From positions 17,989,639 to 18,049,638 of the forward strand of contig NC_087067.1 in assembly GCF_963678635.1 (NCBI RefSeq): a stretch of 60,000 nt of DNA. The letters are read 5' to 3'. The notes under the pieces are model-generated. The model searched no databases. It saw nothing but the letters and a program-made list of their open reading frames with translations, and had not been told where the DNA came from. How positions within the stretch are numbered: the stretch's first letter is position 1; each line of letters opens with the position of its first letter. This DNA is from Symsagittifera roscoffensis (lineage: Eukaryota > Xenacoelomorpha > Acoela > Convolutidae). Shown here in pieces: positions 1 to 11,887 of this stretch. Made by a program: the position numbers and the translations under genes.

Positions 1-1288
1 GCTTGCCGTGGTTTAAACATCCTTGTGACATGTCTAGCTAATGAGAGAGCCCATATTTTGGGAGGTTCGCATATCCATGATGTTTTTGCTCTCCCTGTTG
101 ATTCGAAACCATTGGGGGCTTTAATAGCTATGAGCCTGGAAAAGCCGTATAAAAGTCCACACAAAGTCTCCTCTCTGGAGAGCCTCGATTTTTTGAACTT
201 CGACATGATTGGACTCATCTCAGCGGAAAACATTGCAATCATCGATGCAATCTTGCAACATGTAAAAAAGACAGCTACCCTTTTGGCGGAGTAGTTGTCG
301 TGGCCAGCGGAGATCCAAATCAGTGTGCACCACCTCCAGGATCTTCGGTTTGGATCTCTCCCAGGTTGCTAACAGAAGACAAACTGCATCATTTTTGCCA
401 GTACATACGAATGCACAACGCTGAATATCGCCCCTTTCTCAAGTTAATAACGGCTACTGACATAAACACAGAAGACATGCGCTACATAAAGGACAAAATC
501 CGAAGCTCCTGCCCTTTTGTTTGTGATGAGACGAATGTACAATCTACTGTTTTACGACTTTACGGGAAATGTTCCGCAGAACGTTAAGCTGTTCTAAACT
601 AATTGTCTCTGCTAAGGGGCTCTGGCACACGTTAATCAAGTATCTGCAGTAGATCAAGTTCGCCGTAGCAATGCCGGTTTGTGGGACACGGCCAGTGCAA
701 AAGTGTCTGAGTTCCTGGACCAGCACTGTTGGGAACCCAGCACCCTCTTATTATTTCCCGGCGCTCTCCTACGAATGACGTCCAACAATACTGATGAACA
801 GTTTAGCCAAGGGCAATTGGCTGTTTTTTCTTCCACAAATGACGACAATACAATCAATGTGCTCTTGGCTCCTCACCGTTCAAATCAGCTGCCACCAATT
901 GATACTTCGCACAGTGAATATTTCACGCAAAGTTGGAGATGCATACGACTCAGTCAAAATGATAGCTTTAACCACTCTTTTTATGGCACGCCATGTCACA
1001 GAAACCAATATCTTGTGAGAAACTGTAGGGATATGACTATTCAAAAGTCTAGTGGCGGTGAGCTACTTCAACTTTTAACCAAAATTTCCTTTATCGAAAA
1101 CGAGTATGCTTTATGGGAGCGACCATAAATATGTGTTGTTCAGCAGAGTAAGGAAACATCGCAATATCACTTTCATCGGCGATACTGACACCACTGTTAA
1201 TGCAATGGAGGTCCTCTTGAAACAGAAGAGTCCCTGGGACGATTACATACAACGACTCGACCGAAACGTCCGCGAACAGGGACCATGA
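1..1288 (+). pseudogene. Helitron-like PIF1-type helicase, C-terminal half (copy A)
   Basis: The window opens inside a broken helicase gene. Read across several frames it gives, in order, a degenerate motif II region ending in FDMIGLISAENIAIIDAIL (about 199-255), a motif III-like GDPNQxxPPPG (309 onward), a segment of the type LLLFPGALLRMTSNN...QGQLAVF (about 730-840) typical of the helicase C-terminal domain, and a motif VI-like YVLFSRVRKHRNITFIGD (about 1130-1183). This is the order seen at the C-terminus of Helitron Rep-helicase proteins, which unwind DNA during rolling-circle transposition. The frame changes at about 297, 590-680 and 1115, so no intact protein can be made. The same domain recurs at 16837-18010, 19540-20764 and 52560-53460. 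The N-terminal half lies outside the window. Confidence 0.7.
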
Positions 1289-2022
1289 GCTGCCTGCATT
1301 TCAGTTGTCGCCATTTCGACCAAGACGGATCCAGTTGCCTTCAGACGAATCCAGTTTCCTTCAACAGCCAATGGTTACGTGTTTCTGTTGATCGGCACGA
1401 GGCAGCCACCGCTCATATTGGCTGAGCAGTCTGAAAATCTTCAGCAAAGCTTGTACGACCACAACACTGGTCAAGGTTTCACCGCAACAGCCCTCCCTCA
1501 GCTTCAAACACCGGGTGTCCTTCAATTCGTCACTGGTTTTTCTGATAATACAGAAATCAACAAATCCGAACGATGTTCTTCTCGAGGCGGTGCAAAACTC
1601 AATATCAACAGAGAACAGATATGATCGACATCGACCTAGTCCATCGAATTTTTCTTATTTTCAACCGCGAAGTACAGACGTTTGCTTCAGTCGTCACTGG
1701 TATCCGCACCATTTAATGCGGTTCATTAATTGAACAAACTCAAATTATTATATTGTTATTTTGTTTTCTGGCGCCCGCGCCATTCAATGTGGCTCATTTA
1801 CTCAACAATCTTTAATTTAAAATATTGTTGCTGTCTTGTTTAAACTGATCCTAGACTAGATAAAACCTGTTTCTTTTCTCCTTGAGATCAACTGTTAAGT
1901 GCACACGTTCTTTTAAGTCGCCCAATTTTTTGTTCCAAATTTCTTTCAACTCTTGCCTCAGCTCAATTAGCTCATTTTTTTTATTGTTTTCAAAAGTTGC
2001 CTGATTTATTTCAGTTAAAAAC
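1289..2022. other. Non-coding or unrecognised stretch after helicase copy A
   Basis: I see no convincing coding frame. Short open stretches at 1379-1733 overlap in different frames and carry no motif I recognise. The sequence turns AT-rich from about 1740, as expected for the tail of a transposon or intergenic DNA. Confidence 0.4.
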
Positions 2023-2690
2023 ATGTCTGTACTCACACCTCGCCTAAAACTAATTGACGCTCAGCAAGCCGTTCTAGATCATTTCGAGTTGGTGACGCTC
2101 ACGGATATTGCTCAAGGCGATGACGCGGACGAGAAGAAACTATTGCTCCCTTTTCTGCACGGACGCCGTAGCAGCGAGCCAGTTCGATTCAAGCAATGGA
2201 GAGGAGCTGGCCCTTCTGGCAAATCGTCCCTGCAGCAGCAGGATAAATATGGTCTGTTTCTTCTTCGTGGGGTCCTTGGATCCTCCAGTCTGCGCCCTAT
2301 TCACTGCTACGCCTCAGCAGTCGAGAACTCTTCTTCGCTATTTCAACTATATCAGGCCTGGAACCACTCTGCACATGTTGAATGTCGACCTGAATGGGAC
2401 ACTGCAGAGTGAAAACTTGCTACTGGATACCTAGGAGCCGCTTGTACCAACTGCTGAAAGCCCCTTTATTGAAACTCCACTCAAATTTGACGTGGAGCGC
2501 AGAACTGCAATGAAATGGTTTACCGTTACAACAAATGACGTGGAACTTACACGAGTTGCCATTGCACTGAGTGCTTGCTGTGGTAACTTGTGTGATGGAA
2601 CTTTACCGTCGGGAGAAAACCTGCTTTTGCCTAGAAAAAAGCGGTGTAGGCTCCAATGCCTTGCGAGCTAGAGTCTCTTGGCAAGAACCA
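2023..2690 (+). pseudogene. Unrecognised coding-like remnant
   Basis: Coding-like sequence runs here in shifting frames. From 2108 to 2434 one frame reads through, including GSLDPPVCALFTATPQQSR and IRPGTTLHMLNVDLNG. After a stop the same kind of sequence resumes at about 2490 with FDVERRTAMKWFTVTTNDVE. I do not recognise the family. The position beside a helicase relic suggests a part of the same transposon. A single-strand-binding (OB-fold) protein is conceivable, since some Helitrons carry one, but no diagnostic motif supports this. Confidence 0.25.
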
Positions 2691-3049
2691 GGTGCCCAGC
2701 GGACATCAAAGAAATAATTTAAATGCAGATCATTCGTGCTCTTGAATGTTCGCCATTGAGTCAGTAAAATAGACAAATTTGGCTGTGTACAATGCCTTTA
2801 ATTTCAAAGCTTGTGTCAATGTCAAAATCACAGAGTATAACGAAGCCACAGGCTTCTGACTGCTGGGATGGTACAAGTAATCAAAGAACGAGGGAGACAT
2901 GTGAACAGAGGCACACTCCATCCAGGTCGTTTAATTGAAGGTGAACGGCACATGTTTCGGTTAACGCTGATGGAAACGCACAGCAAGAGACCTCTGGAAG
3001 AAAGTACCGTCCCAGCAGTCTCCCAGGCAAATCCTCGTCAAGGAACAGT
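2691..3049. other. No gene seen
   Basis: The region contains only short antiparallel open stretches and no recognisable motif. Confidence 0.35.
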
Positions 3050-3172
3050 TTGCAAATTTTCACCTTCAAAAATAGTTCTTTTTCAACGCTCCATAATACT
3101 GATTTCTTTTTTAGGTTATCATCGGTATCATGGACCGTCGAAAAAAAACCTTTTTTGAAGGTGAAAAGTTCC
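3050..3172. repeat. Imperfect palindrome of about 120 bp (MITE-like)
   Basis: The segment reads similarly on both strands. TTTTCACCTTCAAAAA near 3057-3072 is matched by TTTTTTGAAGGTGAAAA near 3151-3167, and the interior also pairs (GCTCCATAATACTGAT against ATCGGTATCATGGACCG). By eye about 80% of positions in the two 60-base halves are complementary. It may be a small inverted-repeat element or the fold-back end of a larger transposon. Confidence 0.6.
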
Positions 3173-4376
3173 AAGCTGAATTCAGTTTTATCTTGTTCAA
3201 AAACTCTTATTCAGCACCACCTTCTGGTGGAACATCAATGTAGATTTTTTTTTGTTTGAAAAATTACAGCAGACTTCAGGAAGACAGTTGACTTCAGTTA
3301 ACTTTATACTTTAGGAACATGAATGACATCTGAACCTCAACGTTATTTTTTCAGTGACCACATTGACGAAACATACAACTCACTTAAGGAGATGCTCATA
3401 TGTACAGCTTTTATTTCGTAGAGAAAAATCGTTAAGGTTGTAATTAAATGTTTTTCAGTTGGCAGCACACATGCTATCAGCAGAGGCTCACAATACAGAA
3501 AAAAACTTGACACCGAGATTTCTTTCATACGCTCTCATCGTCCTTTCATAAGCAGCCTGCTTAACTGTATTTTAATTTTTGGTGCTAGTATTGATTTCAC
3601 TCACTATTTACCTTTAATATAACGAAATGGTACACATTTTCTGAAGGTTCCCCCTCCCAACAGTCATTAAGGACTAGAAGAAACTATACTTTGACTTTTA
3701 TTGTTTTACATTGAGCAATAGGACTTCTTTAACAGTTAATATTGTGCTGGGAAAAGTTTAATTTTAAATTGAAATTTGTGAAAAACATAAGCAAAACAAC
3801 CAGTACAAATTGTTCAACTTATGTTACAAGCGGAACTTGTCCACGTCAATTTTTTGCTGCGAGTGCTGTCTTCCATATTTTTTGTTTTCAGAGAGGTCGG
3901 TTTTCTTTTATCTTTTAGACAGTGATAATAAGGTATTTATTTTTAGGAAGTCTGCCTTAATTTAAGGTTTTTCTTCGATGTGTTCCATCTGATTGAAAAG
4001 TACTTTGATCATACATTTAGCTTTCTTACTTAGTTTTTCATGTCCTTTCTAATTACTCACTTTTACCTTTTAAGTTTTGCCTTTTTCAGATAAAGTAAGA
4101 GTGGTATTCACGTGCATTTCATGAGATGACAAAAGGAAGTGAAACAAAGTAGAAAGAGATGCCCATAGAAGCAGATAATTTGTCATGATGATATGGTGAT
4201 ACTAGTGCACGCTTTGCTAAATAACTACGTGACAGTGCTGGATCTCCCTCAAGAACCACCTCAGTGTTCACCCACATTCTGTGAAGCTCTACAATTTTTT
4301 TTGCATTGGCTAACACGTCATGTGTCATTTCCTTGTTGCAATTAGGCATTGCTATTTCCAGGAGCTTTACCTTTTT
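3173..4376. other. AT-rich stretch without a gene
   Basis: No open frame with recognisable content is present. The sequence is AT-rich with many T-runs. Confidence 0.4.
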
Positions 4377-4564
4377 AACTTGTTGGTAGCGTTAAGTCAG
4401 TTATGCGTTTCATAAAATGCTGCAGAAGATCGTGGAATCCAAATTGTTTCGCCTTGCTTTGGTTGCAGTATGAAAAAGGTAAAGCAAGGCAAAACAATTT
4501 GGATTCCACGATCTTTTGCAGCACTTCATGAAACGCATAACTGACTTAACGCTACCAACAAGTT
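4377..4564. repeat. Long near-perfect hairpin (arms about 85 bp, short loop)
   Basis: The left arm (4377-4461, starting AACTTGTTGGTAGCG) is repeated in inverted orientation at 4480-4564 (ending CGCTACCAACAAGTT). Only a few mismatches are visible, such as ATAAAATGCTGCAGAAGATCG against CGATCTTTTGCAGCACTTCAT. The loop is about 18 bases. Such a tight inverted repeat would fold into a long hairpin in single-stranded DNA or RNA. Confidence 0.85.
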
Positions 4565-6380
4565 CATCGATCGAACATACTCAGTTTCCAGTTGATATTT
4601 TGATAAATGTGTCTTTGGGCAGGAAGCATTCGTCCAATTACTTACAAAAGGTTTGCAAACTTTGGGAGCGCGGCATGAAAACATGGATGGACAGATACAG
4701 CTTCTAGAATTAGTGGCAGCAGTTTCTTCCGACCCCGTGAAGAAAAAAAATGTTGATACTACTTTCTGTGAAACGTTGCTGTATTTGAAGATTTTCAAAT
4801 CAGATAAAATTTATATCTAAAATAGGAAAACAATTGACTCCTATCACAATGGCAATATAATAATTTTTTTGTATGTGGATTTTTAAACAGAACATCAAAG
4901 TGGAAAAGCGTAAAAATTTCTACTCCAATTGTTGAAAAAGCCCATCATTGTTATTCAAAGTACTACTTTATGTTGGTGGAACCGATCTGAGTTATCACCT
5001 AAAGTATAATCGTTCACCAATATCGGTCAGCGAGGCCATGAGTTGTTTGAAGAATTTGCTGAATGTTTTGGAAGGAAAACAAATCTAAGTTGGATTTATT
5101 AAAGTTTTTCCTAGAGAAATGTCAAAATCAAACATAGCTTGTTTCAATGAACTAATTTTTAAACAATATGGGCAGCGCTTCATCGCATTCCCAAGGGATG
5201 TTAAATTTATTGCTTCCTCTCTGAGGGCAGGTGATAATGTGCATTACTCTGAGGAAGTGTATTCCAAATATTTTCGGGTTATTATAAAAAAAATGCCGAA
5301 TTAACTGTAAACAGTCATAGCTCAGTGTAAATATTGAAGATACGCGGTTCTAAAATGCTCGTTAATTATACTTGTGTTAAAGTTGAAAGTAATTTGTCGT
5401 CAATCAGCAATCCAAACTTAACATCAAAAGTATTTAAATATGTTGAAAGTAATGCATTTCTGCTCAAACTTTTACGAAACTCTGCGTTCAACGCTTAGAT
5501 TTCGATAGATGAAATAGCAACTTTGCCGAGCTGCGCAACAATCTTTGATTATTTTCAGAGTTTTCGCGTAGTAGCGTAGTAGAGGTAAGTGTGGAAAATG
5601 ATATGTTCTATAGAAGCGAACCATATTAAACACTTTTTCAGTAAAATCATTAAAAAAATTAGTTTTTGTTTACAGCAATACCAAGAGTTTATGGTTTATT
5701 TTTTTTTATACGTACACAAGAGTGAGTTGGGCCGAACATTTCAGAGACTTTGATGGGAAATGATTGAACAAATTTTTGTTTTGTTAAAGACTTTTTTGTT
5801 AAATATTAGTCATTATATATCCATAAAAAATCACACCATTTTAATATTTTTTGATAATTCATGTTTAGAACAGCGAACTTAATCCTAGTGGAAAATGTAC
5901 AAACTTGACAAATGTAGGAAAAAATGAGGTGGGAAGAATCATTTTAGGTGTTTACAGGTAAATAAATTGAAAAAATAATGTAATATTTGAATATTAAAAT
6001 AAAATCTTTGCTAAAATAAACAGAAATTCTTGAAACAGTAATTAAGTATATTTTTTTCTTAGAGCTGCGGAAACATTTCTAATGGAGACTGTTCAGATCT
6101 AGGAAACACGATTCAAGCTGAGATGGAATATACCAATCCACGCACATTAGCGGTAAAAGTTTTGCAAAATGAAGTTTATACAAGGTCTTTTTATTTGTTA
6201 ATTAAAACTGTTTTTGAGCTTTCAAAAATTATCACTTGTATTTTGCGACTCAATGGCATTAACAGTTTTTTTATCTGTTTCTAGGAGAATGCTGATGATT
6301 TCTGGCTCAAGAGGATACTGGAAAGCAACCGACTCATTCAAATTTTCCCGTCTATTTTGTATCTCTAGTCAGTTGCCGCT
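4565..6380. other. AT-rich stretch, no recognised gene
   Basis: A 61-codon open stretch at 5119-5304 and a 63-codon one at 4516-4707 carry no motif I recognise. The rest is AT-rich with poly-T tracts. One copy of the 26-bp dispersed repeat lies at 5477-5502. Confidence 0.4.
5477..5502 (+). repeat. 26-bp dispersed repeat, copy 1
   Basis: The core CTCTGCGTTCAACGCTTAGA is followed by TTT. The same motif occurs at 6855-6880 (one mismatch) and 7038-7063, all in the same orientation. Confidence 0.7.
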
Positions 6381-6386
6381 TCGTTA

Positions 6387-6860
6387 GAGATACCCTGGTT
6401 CGCTAACTGTAACATTCAGTCGCTCTCCTGTTCCATTGGTAATTCTGTACCTGCGAAAACTGTTTCCATTTTCCGTGATGGCAATTGTCCGTTCGGGTCT
6501 TTGAGTTTTCTTGTAACAGGGTCTCAAAAGTTTGCTAAGTATTTAGATCTCAAATTTGTGATTATTTTGAACATAGTCCATTGACATCAAGTCACTATAG
6601 CGCATACTGTGAAGCAATAAGCACGGATAGGATTCAATATCTAAGAAATTCAAAAATGAGGGGAAATGGTTCATGGGGAGGTGATTTTGAAGTTGCAGCG
6701 TTTAGATCTTTAGTTGATGCTAAAATAGCTGTTTACGCAATGCAGTATAAGCATTGGGTGATTTACGATAACTTTGTAGGTTCTGATGCTCCGGTTTTTT
6801 TTGCAATGTGATGGAACTCACTGGGAACCTTTTCTTGAACTGCGCTGTGAAAAAAAACTC
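6387..6860 (+). pseudogene. OTU-like cysteine protease domain, frameshifted
   Basis: Read across two frame changes, this segment has the hallmarks of an OTU-family deubiquitinase-type protease. A DGNCPFGSLSFLVTG motif carries the nucleophilic Cys (codon 6486-6488). A central GNGSWGGDFEVAAFRSL block matches the conserved WGG-x-E/D region of OTU domains. A distal CDGTHWEPF motif supplies the catalytic His (codon 6819-6821). The first and last parts are in one frame and the middle (about 6551-6800) is in another, so the domain is broken. The ~150-residue size fits the family. OTU domains are known as accessory domains in some Helitron/Helentron proteins, and the location just upstream of the Rep region supports membership of the same transposon. 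Confidence 0.7.
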
Positions 6861-6880
6861 TGCGTCCAACGCTTAGATTT
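6855..6880 (+). repeat. 26-bp dispersed repeat, copy 2
   Basis: This copy differs from the one at 5477 by one base (GCGTCCAACG). It directly follows the OTU domain relic. Confidence 0.7.
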
Positions 6881-6959
6881 TTCCACGGTAGTTCAGAAAC
6901 ACATCTTTAAAACGACGAAGAGCTCATTTTAACCGGGGAAAACGTTTCCGAAGACAGAA

Positions 6960-9363
6960 ATCATGTTTTATCATATACATGTGCTGAGAATGAAACCAAC
7001 TTTGATGTGGAATCTAGTGCTAAACTGCAAACTGCAAAAACTCTGCGTTCAACGCTTAGATTTTTGCAGAGTAGTTCCCAGCAATTAGATTCATCAGATT
7101 GCCATGTTCTCAAATATCCTCTTCCAACAGCCACAAACTTACCGTCTGAAAACGAGTTTTGCAGTCCGGCAAAAAAGTCAGGGTGTTCAGGTGTTGACGT
7201 AGACAATTTCGGTTTTCATAGTAAAAATGACCTCCAGAAGTGCATGAAATGCTCGCGAGTTGCCACAGATTGGTATCCCTTACTTTTTTCTACCTTGGAA
7301 AATGAACATGTTTATAAAAGGAAATTTGGCATCAAATTAACTGGCTCAAGTTTTCATGTTTGTTCTCAATGTAAAAGCTATCTTACCAGCAAGACTGTTC
7401 TTTGGAAAAACGCTTGGCCTGCTGTTATGTTGACTACTTTTCTCACCACTTTGTCGACCAATTCAAAGAATTTTTTTGAAAAAATGCCACTGTCGTTTAA
7501 AGCATCATGGCCCGATTTTTTCGAAGCCAGCAAGGATTTACTTGCCGAAACCTTGTTCACTGACATAACACATCAATTGAAAAAGTTCGAGATGTTAGTT
7601 TCCTCATATGGTTCATTGGAATACATTGAAGCAATGAATAAGTTTGCTTTCCCGACGGTTAGATGTTTTTGTGGTTGTGCAAAGTTTATTGAAAATACCG
7701 GTCGTGTTGGTCTATCATTTTTTGAATTATTTAGATAATTCATTTGTTTCATTTTCTGCAAGTTGGAAAAAAAATTTGAAATGTATCCGTCCGGACTTTT
7801 TTGATTTAGCACCGAAATATTTGCCGTTCAATGTACAACCAGCTATTGCAATTGATGGGCAAGGTTTATGGATCTGTTCATGTGAATTGCATAAAGCTGG
7901 TTCTGACTTGTTTTTGAATCATGTAGCTAGGCACCCAACAGCCGGCAACATTTCCCAAACCTATGCTGATAGACTGGCTCCCGTTAATATGTCTCTCAGA
8001 GGAGCAACTCCCACCAAGTTGGCCCATTTTCTACAACTTGGACGATGTCTCTGTCAAAAGGCGGCATGAACGGTGTCGGTTCCATCAATCTCCATAACAA
8101 CAGAAATCTGAATGTCAAAAGTGACACAATTTTACCATGCTTGGAGTCTTTGTTTCTCAAAAATCGATTGGATTCAACTGAAACAATGGGGGCAATTGCT
8201 AGTGAATTTCATATGAAGGACGACCTGTTACAATCACACTTCTCTCCACAATTTCTGCCATCGGAAGAGCAGTTTGATGAGTGTGTGAAGAGTTCAACAT
8301 ACATTTCTCTACGCCTCAGTAAACTGATTAAAGATTCACTGGATTCTACTTCATCGGATTTTTCAGATTTTTTTTCACATTCAAATCTTCAAATAGTGAA
8401 TATAGGAAATAACAAAAAATTTCCAGTTTACAAACTTTTATGTTCGTTTTTATATGTGATATCGAACGTAACAGAAGTATTTGAGTCAGCCATTCAAAAT
8501 ATTACAGATCAAAAAGTATCCGTTCTTTTTTTGATTAATTCAATCAAAAAAGGAAAACTTTCTTAGCGCGTTTGAAATTTCGTCAAACGATAGCTTTAAT
8601 CTTTTCTGGCAAAAAATTTCCAAGTTTTTTGACGATTGGATGCTATTAACGGGTCACAAGAAACAAGATCAGTATAAATTAAATGCAATTATCATTTTGG
8701 TTGTTTCAAAAAAATGTCCATCGCAATTTAAAGATGATTTTCAATTCACAGTAATAGAAAAAACTTTGACATCAATTGTGTTCTTTAAATATCTTCCATT
8801 AAAAATTGCAACCATAGTAGACATTTCTAACAATACTACTAGTTTGCTTGACACTTTTAATCCGCTAGTGTTGGCACAAAAGACAAAAACACGTTTGCAA
8901 GTGTATACCAGGATTGCATGCCCGTCTGTGGGAAATATAAATTTTTTCAGTGGTCAAAGACAAATAAAATGTTTGCTGCATACTGTCCCGTTGTGCTCAG
9001 ATTTTCCATCTACCAAATACACTTGCTGTATTAGGAGCTGCAAAAAAAATCGAGATGGAGATGTCCTATTTTGCAGTGTTATTTTTCATTTTGTAAAAAC
9101 CATTTTGGACATATAGATATCGATGATTCGCTGAAAAATGAAGTAATTGAAAAAGTTCCACTTTCAGAAAACTGTCCTGATGAAGATGAAACCGTTGTAC
9201 CCGCCAATTTTTCTGATCACGACATCGAGAAGTCGTTTTTTTTTTTTGGTTCCACCTCATCCGAAACTATTTCAGATGTTTCTCATATTGATGTCGATGC
9301 AGGTGCGCCGTTTCTTGGTGTAGAAAATGAGAAAAAAGTGACGATCTCAAAAATGCGCCAGTA
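6960..9363 (+). pseudogene. Helitron-like protein, N-terminal region with CxxC motifs
   Basis: Coding sequence continues in several overlapping frames (7007-7738, 7738-8069, 8045-8566, 8640-9116, 9071-9363). A CMKC motif (about 7241-7252) is followed by VCSQCKSYL (about 7358-7384). Helitron proteins usually carry a cysteine-containing region of this type upstream of the Rep domain. Nearby blocks such as ASWPDFFEASKDLL and CIRPDFFDLAPKYLPFN look like a short internal duplication of a PDFF motif. The C-terminal part ends in an acidic, Ser-rich tail (9130-9360). The assignment rests on position between the OTU and Rep domains plus the CxxC pair. Most of the roughly 800 residues are unrecognised. 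Confidence 0.5.
7038..7063 (+). repeat. 26-bp dispersed repeat, copy 3
   Basis: This copy has the same core as the one at 5477. Here it lies inside an open frame and reads as TLRSTLRFL, so it either entered the gene or the other two copies derive from this coding segment. Confidence 0.65.
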
Positions 9364-9559
9364 GAACTGCTCTTTAACACTTATTTAACCGTTCTACATA
9401 GACCACACACTCAATTGACCAGTAATCTCAAACAAAAACGTTTTTTCCAGTGTTTAGTCGCGACAATTAGTTGTTCATCAATTTCATGATTACAACCAGA
9501 AGCACTCCTTTTCCCATCAATTTTTTACCATCAGTTACCAGACGGCACATGTCCCGGTG

Positions 9560-10734
9560 CATTTCTTTATTTTCTTTATAACAGTGATAAATTTTGTAAA
9601 AAAAAATACGGTTTCGCAGGTCTTCTTGAGAATTTCAGAGTTCGTTTAACTGATATTTCTGTCAACGTCGTCGCATCAAAGATATATTCAATACATGGCT
9701 GATTGCATAATAAATCTTATCTTGATGGGCAAACACACTAACGATTTTTTTTGAGAGAGGACTTTCTTCTTTAAAAATCAATAACACATCAACAAAACTA
9801 TTCAAAAAACTTTCATTTGAATTAAATGATACAAACTGTCGCGTAAAAGAACTTGCATCGGCAATTTCAACAGAAATGGTTTCATTGTTTTTATCAATCA
9901 CATGTTATCAAAAAACACATCCAGGTGTTGCATCAATTATCGAGGCTATCGAGCATTTTTACTCAGACTGTGATCAAGAAATAAAAGATGAAGCTAAAAA
10001 AAAACGTATATAACCACAATTGTAAGATGTTGGAGCAGAAGTGTCAAATACTTCATAGACTTGCTGTTGAACTCTAGAGAAAATTTAGTGGGAAAAGTTA
10101 GAAAAATTTGGGGTAGGACAGAGTTTCAAACAACAGCTGGAAACTTACCACAATATCACATTTTGATTTGGGTTATACCAAACACATTCTGTTTCGAAAA
10201 CATTCAATGCTCTGAGAAAAAACTTTTAATGCTTTTTTTTGAGCTGTTGCAATCTTCTTCAGACCTAGTCAACAATTTTAATTTTGACCATCTAGTTGAG
10301 AACTGCATGAAAATACACACATTGTTGTCAAAAGGGGGTTTCAGATGTATGAAACGAAAAGATCTTGAAGGAAATAAAGTTTGTCGTACTCCACCATATC
10401 CTGCTTCTCACTGTCATTGGATGATGGAAATTAAATAACAATATCCGGAATGTGCACAAAATATACTTGTTAAGTTAGGATTAGGAGAAATAAATGAAGT
10501 GAATGGTTTCCAAATAAAAGAGCCATTAAACTGAGAAATACATGTATGCAGCCTCCACAGGCGAACACATGCTTCCTACAAATGCTAAACTTTTTGCTAT
10601 TACTCAATCGAGTTTAAATTTACTAAAAACGACAAGCCAATTTTCTAATTTTTACTTGACTCATTATAGTGCAAAACCTGAAGAACACTCAGATGCTAGA
10701 ATATCAAGTGGAAAATATCCTTATTTTCTTTATG
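9560..10734 (+). pseudogene. Helitron Rep domain, array copy 1 (HUH motif mutated)
   Basis: This copy contains the block before the nuclease motif (EFQTTAGNLP at about 10120-10150). The first His of the HUH motif is changed, since codons 10151-10159 read Gln-Tyr-His instead of His-Tyr-His. Frame changes and an in-frame stop near 10436 break the gene further. It is the most diverged array member together with copy 2. Confidence 0.75.
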
Positions 10735-11887
10735 ACAGTGATAAATTTTGTAAAAAAATACGGTTTCACAGGTCTTCTTGAGAACTTCAGAGTTCGTTTA
10801 ACTGATATTTCTCTGTCAACGTCGTCGCATCAAAGATATATTCAATACATGGCTGATTGCATAATAAAGTTCAATTTGATGGGCAAACACACTAACGATT
10901 TTTCTGAGAGAGTACTTTCTTCTTTGAAAATCAATAACACATCAACAAAACTATTCAAAAAACTTTCATTTGAATTAAATGATACAAACTGTCGCGTAAA
11001 AGAACTTGCATCGACAATTTCAACAGAAATGGTTTCTGTGTTTTTAACAATCACATGTAATCAAAAAACACATCCCGGTGTTGCTCCAATAATCGAGGCT
11101 ATCGAGCAATTTTACTCAGACTGTGATCAAAATATAAAAGATGAAGCTAAAATAACGTATACATCCACGATTTTAAGATGTTAGAGCAGAAGTATCAAAT
11201 ACTTCATAGACTTGCTGCTGAACTCTAGAGAAAATTTAGTGGGAAAAGTTAGAAAAATTTGGGGAGGGCAGAGTTTCAAACAACAGCTGGAAACTTACCA
11301 CATTATCACATTTTGATTTGGTTTGAACCAAACACATTCTGTTTCGAAAACATTCAATGCTCTGAGAAAAATATTTTTAATGCTTTTTTTGAGCTGTTGC
11401 AACCTCCTTCAGACCTAGTCAACAATTTTAATTTTGACCATCTAGTTGAGAACTGCATGAAAATACACACACATTGTTGTCAAAAGGGGTTTTCAGATGT
11501 ATGAAACGAAAAGATCTTGAAGGAAATAAAATTTGTCCTACTCCACCATATCCTGCTTCTCACTGTCATTGGATGAAGGAAATTAAACAGCAATATCCGG
11601 AATGTGCACAAAATATACTTGTTGAGTTAGGATTAGGAGAAATAAATGAAGTGAATGGTTTCCAAATAAAAGAGCCATTAAACTGTGAGAAATACATGTA
11701 TGCAGCCTCCACAGGCGAACACATGCTTCCTACAAATGCTAAACTTTTTGCTATTACTCAATCGAGTTAACTTTACTAAAAACGACAAGCCAATTTTCTA
11801 GTTTTTACTTGACTCATTATAGTGCAAAACCTGAAGAACACTCAGATGCTAGAATATCAAGTCGAAAAGATCCTTATTTTCTTTATG
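10735..11887 (+). pseudogene. Helitron Rep (HUH/Y2) domain, array copy 2, best preserved
   Basis: One frame runs from about 10669 to 11184 and holds VFLTITCNQKTHPG, equivalent to the FxTxTCNP block before the nuclease motif of Helitron Reps. After a frame change, EFQTTAGNLPHYHILIW includes an intact HUH motif (His codons 11301-11303 and 11307-11309). Further on are CHWMKEIKQQYPECAQ and the FYLTHYSAKPEE segment (11803 onward), whose paired tyrosines fit the Y2 active site. In Helitrons this domain nicks and joins single strands. A one-base deletion near 11768 and other indels break the reading frame. Confidence 0.8.

Noticed and set aside
2023-2690. Single-strand-binding (RPA-like) protein of a Helitron
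   Set aside because: No OB-fold signature could be identified by eye. It was left as an unrecognised remnant.
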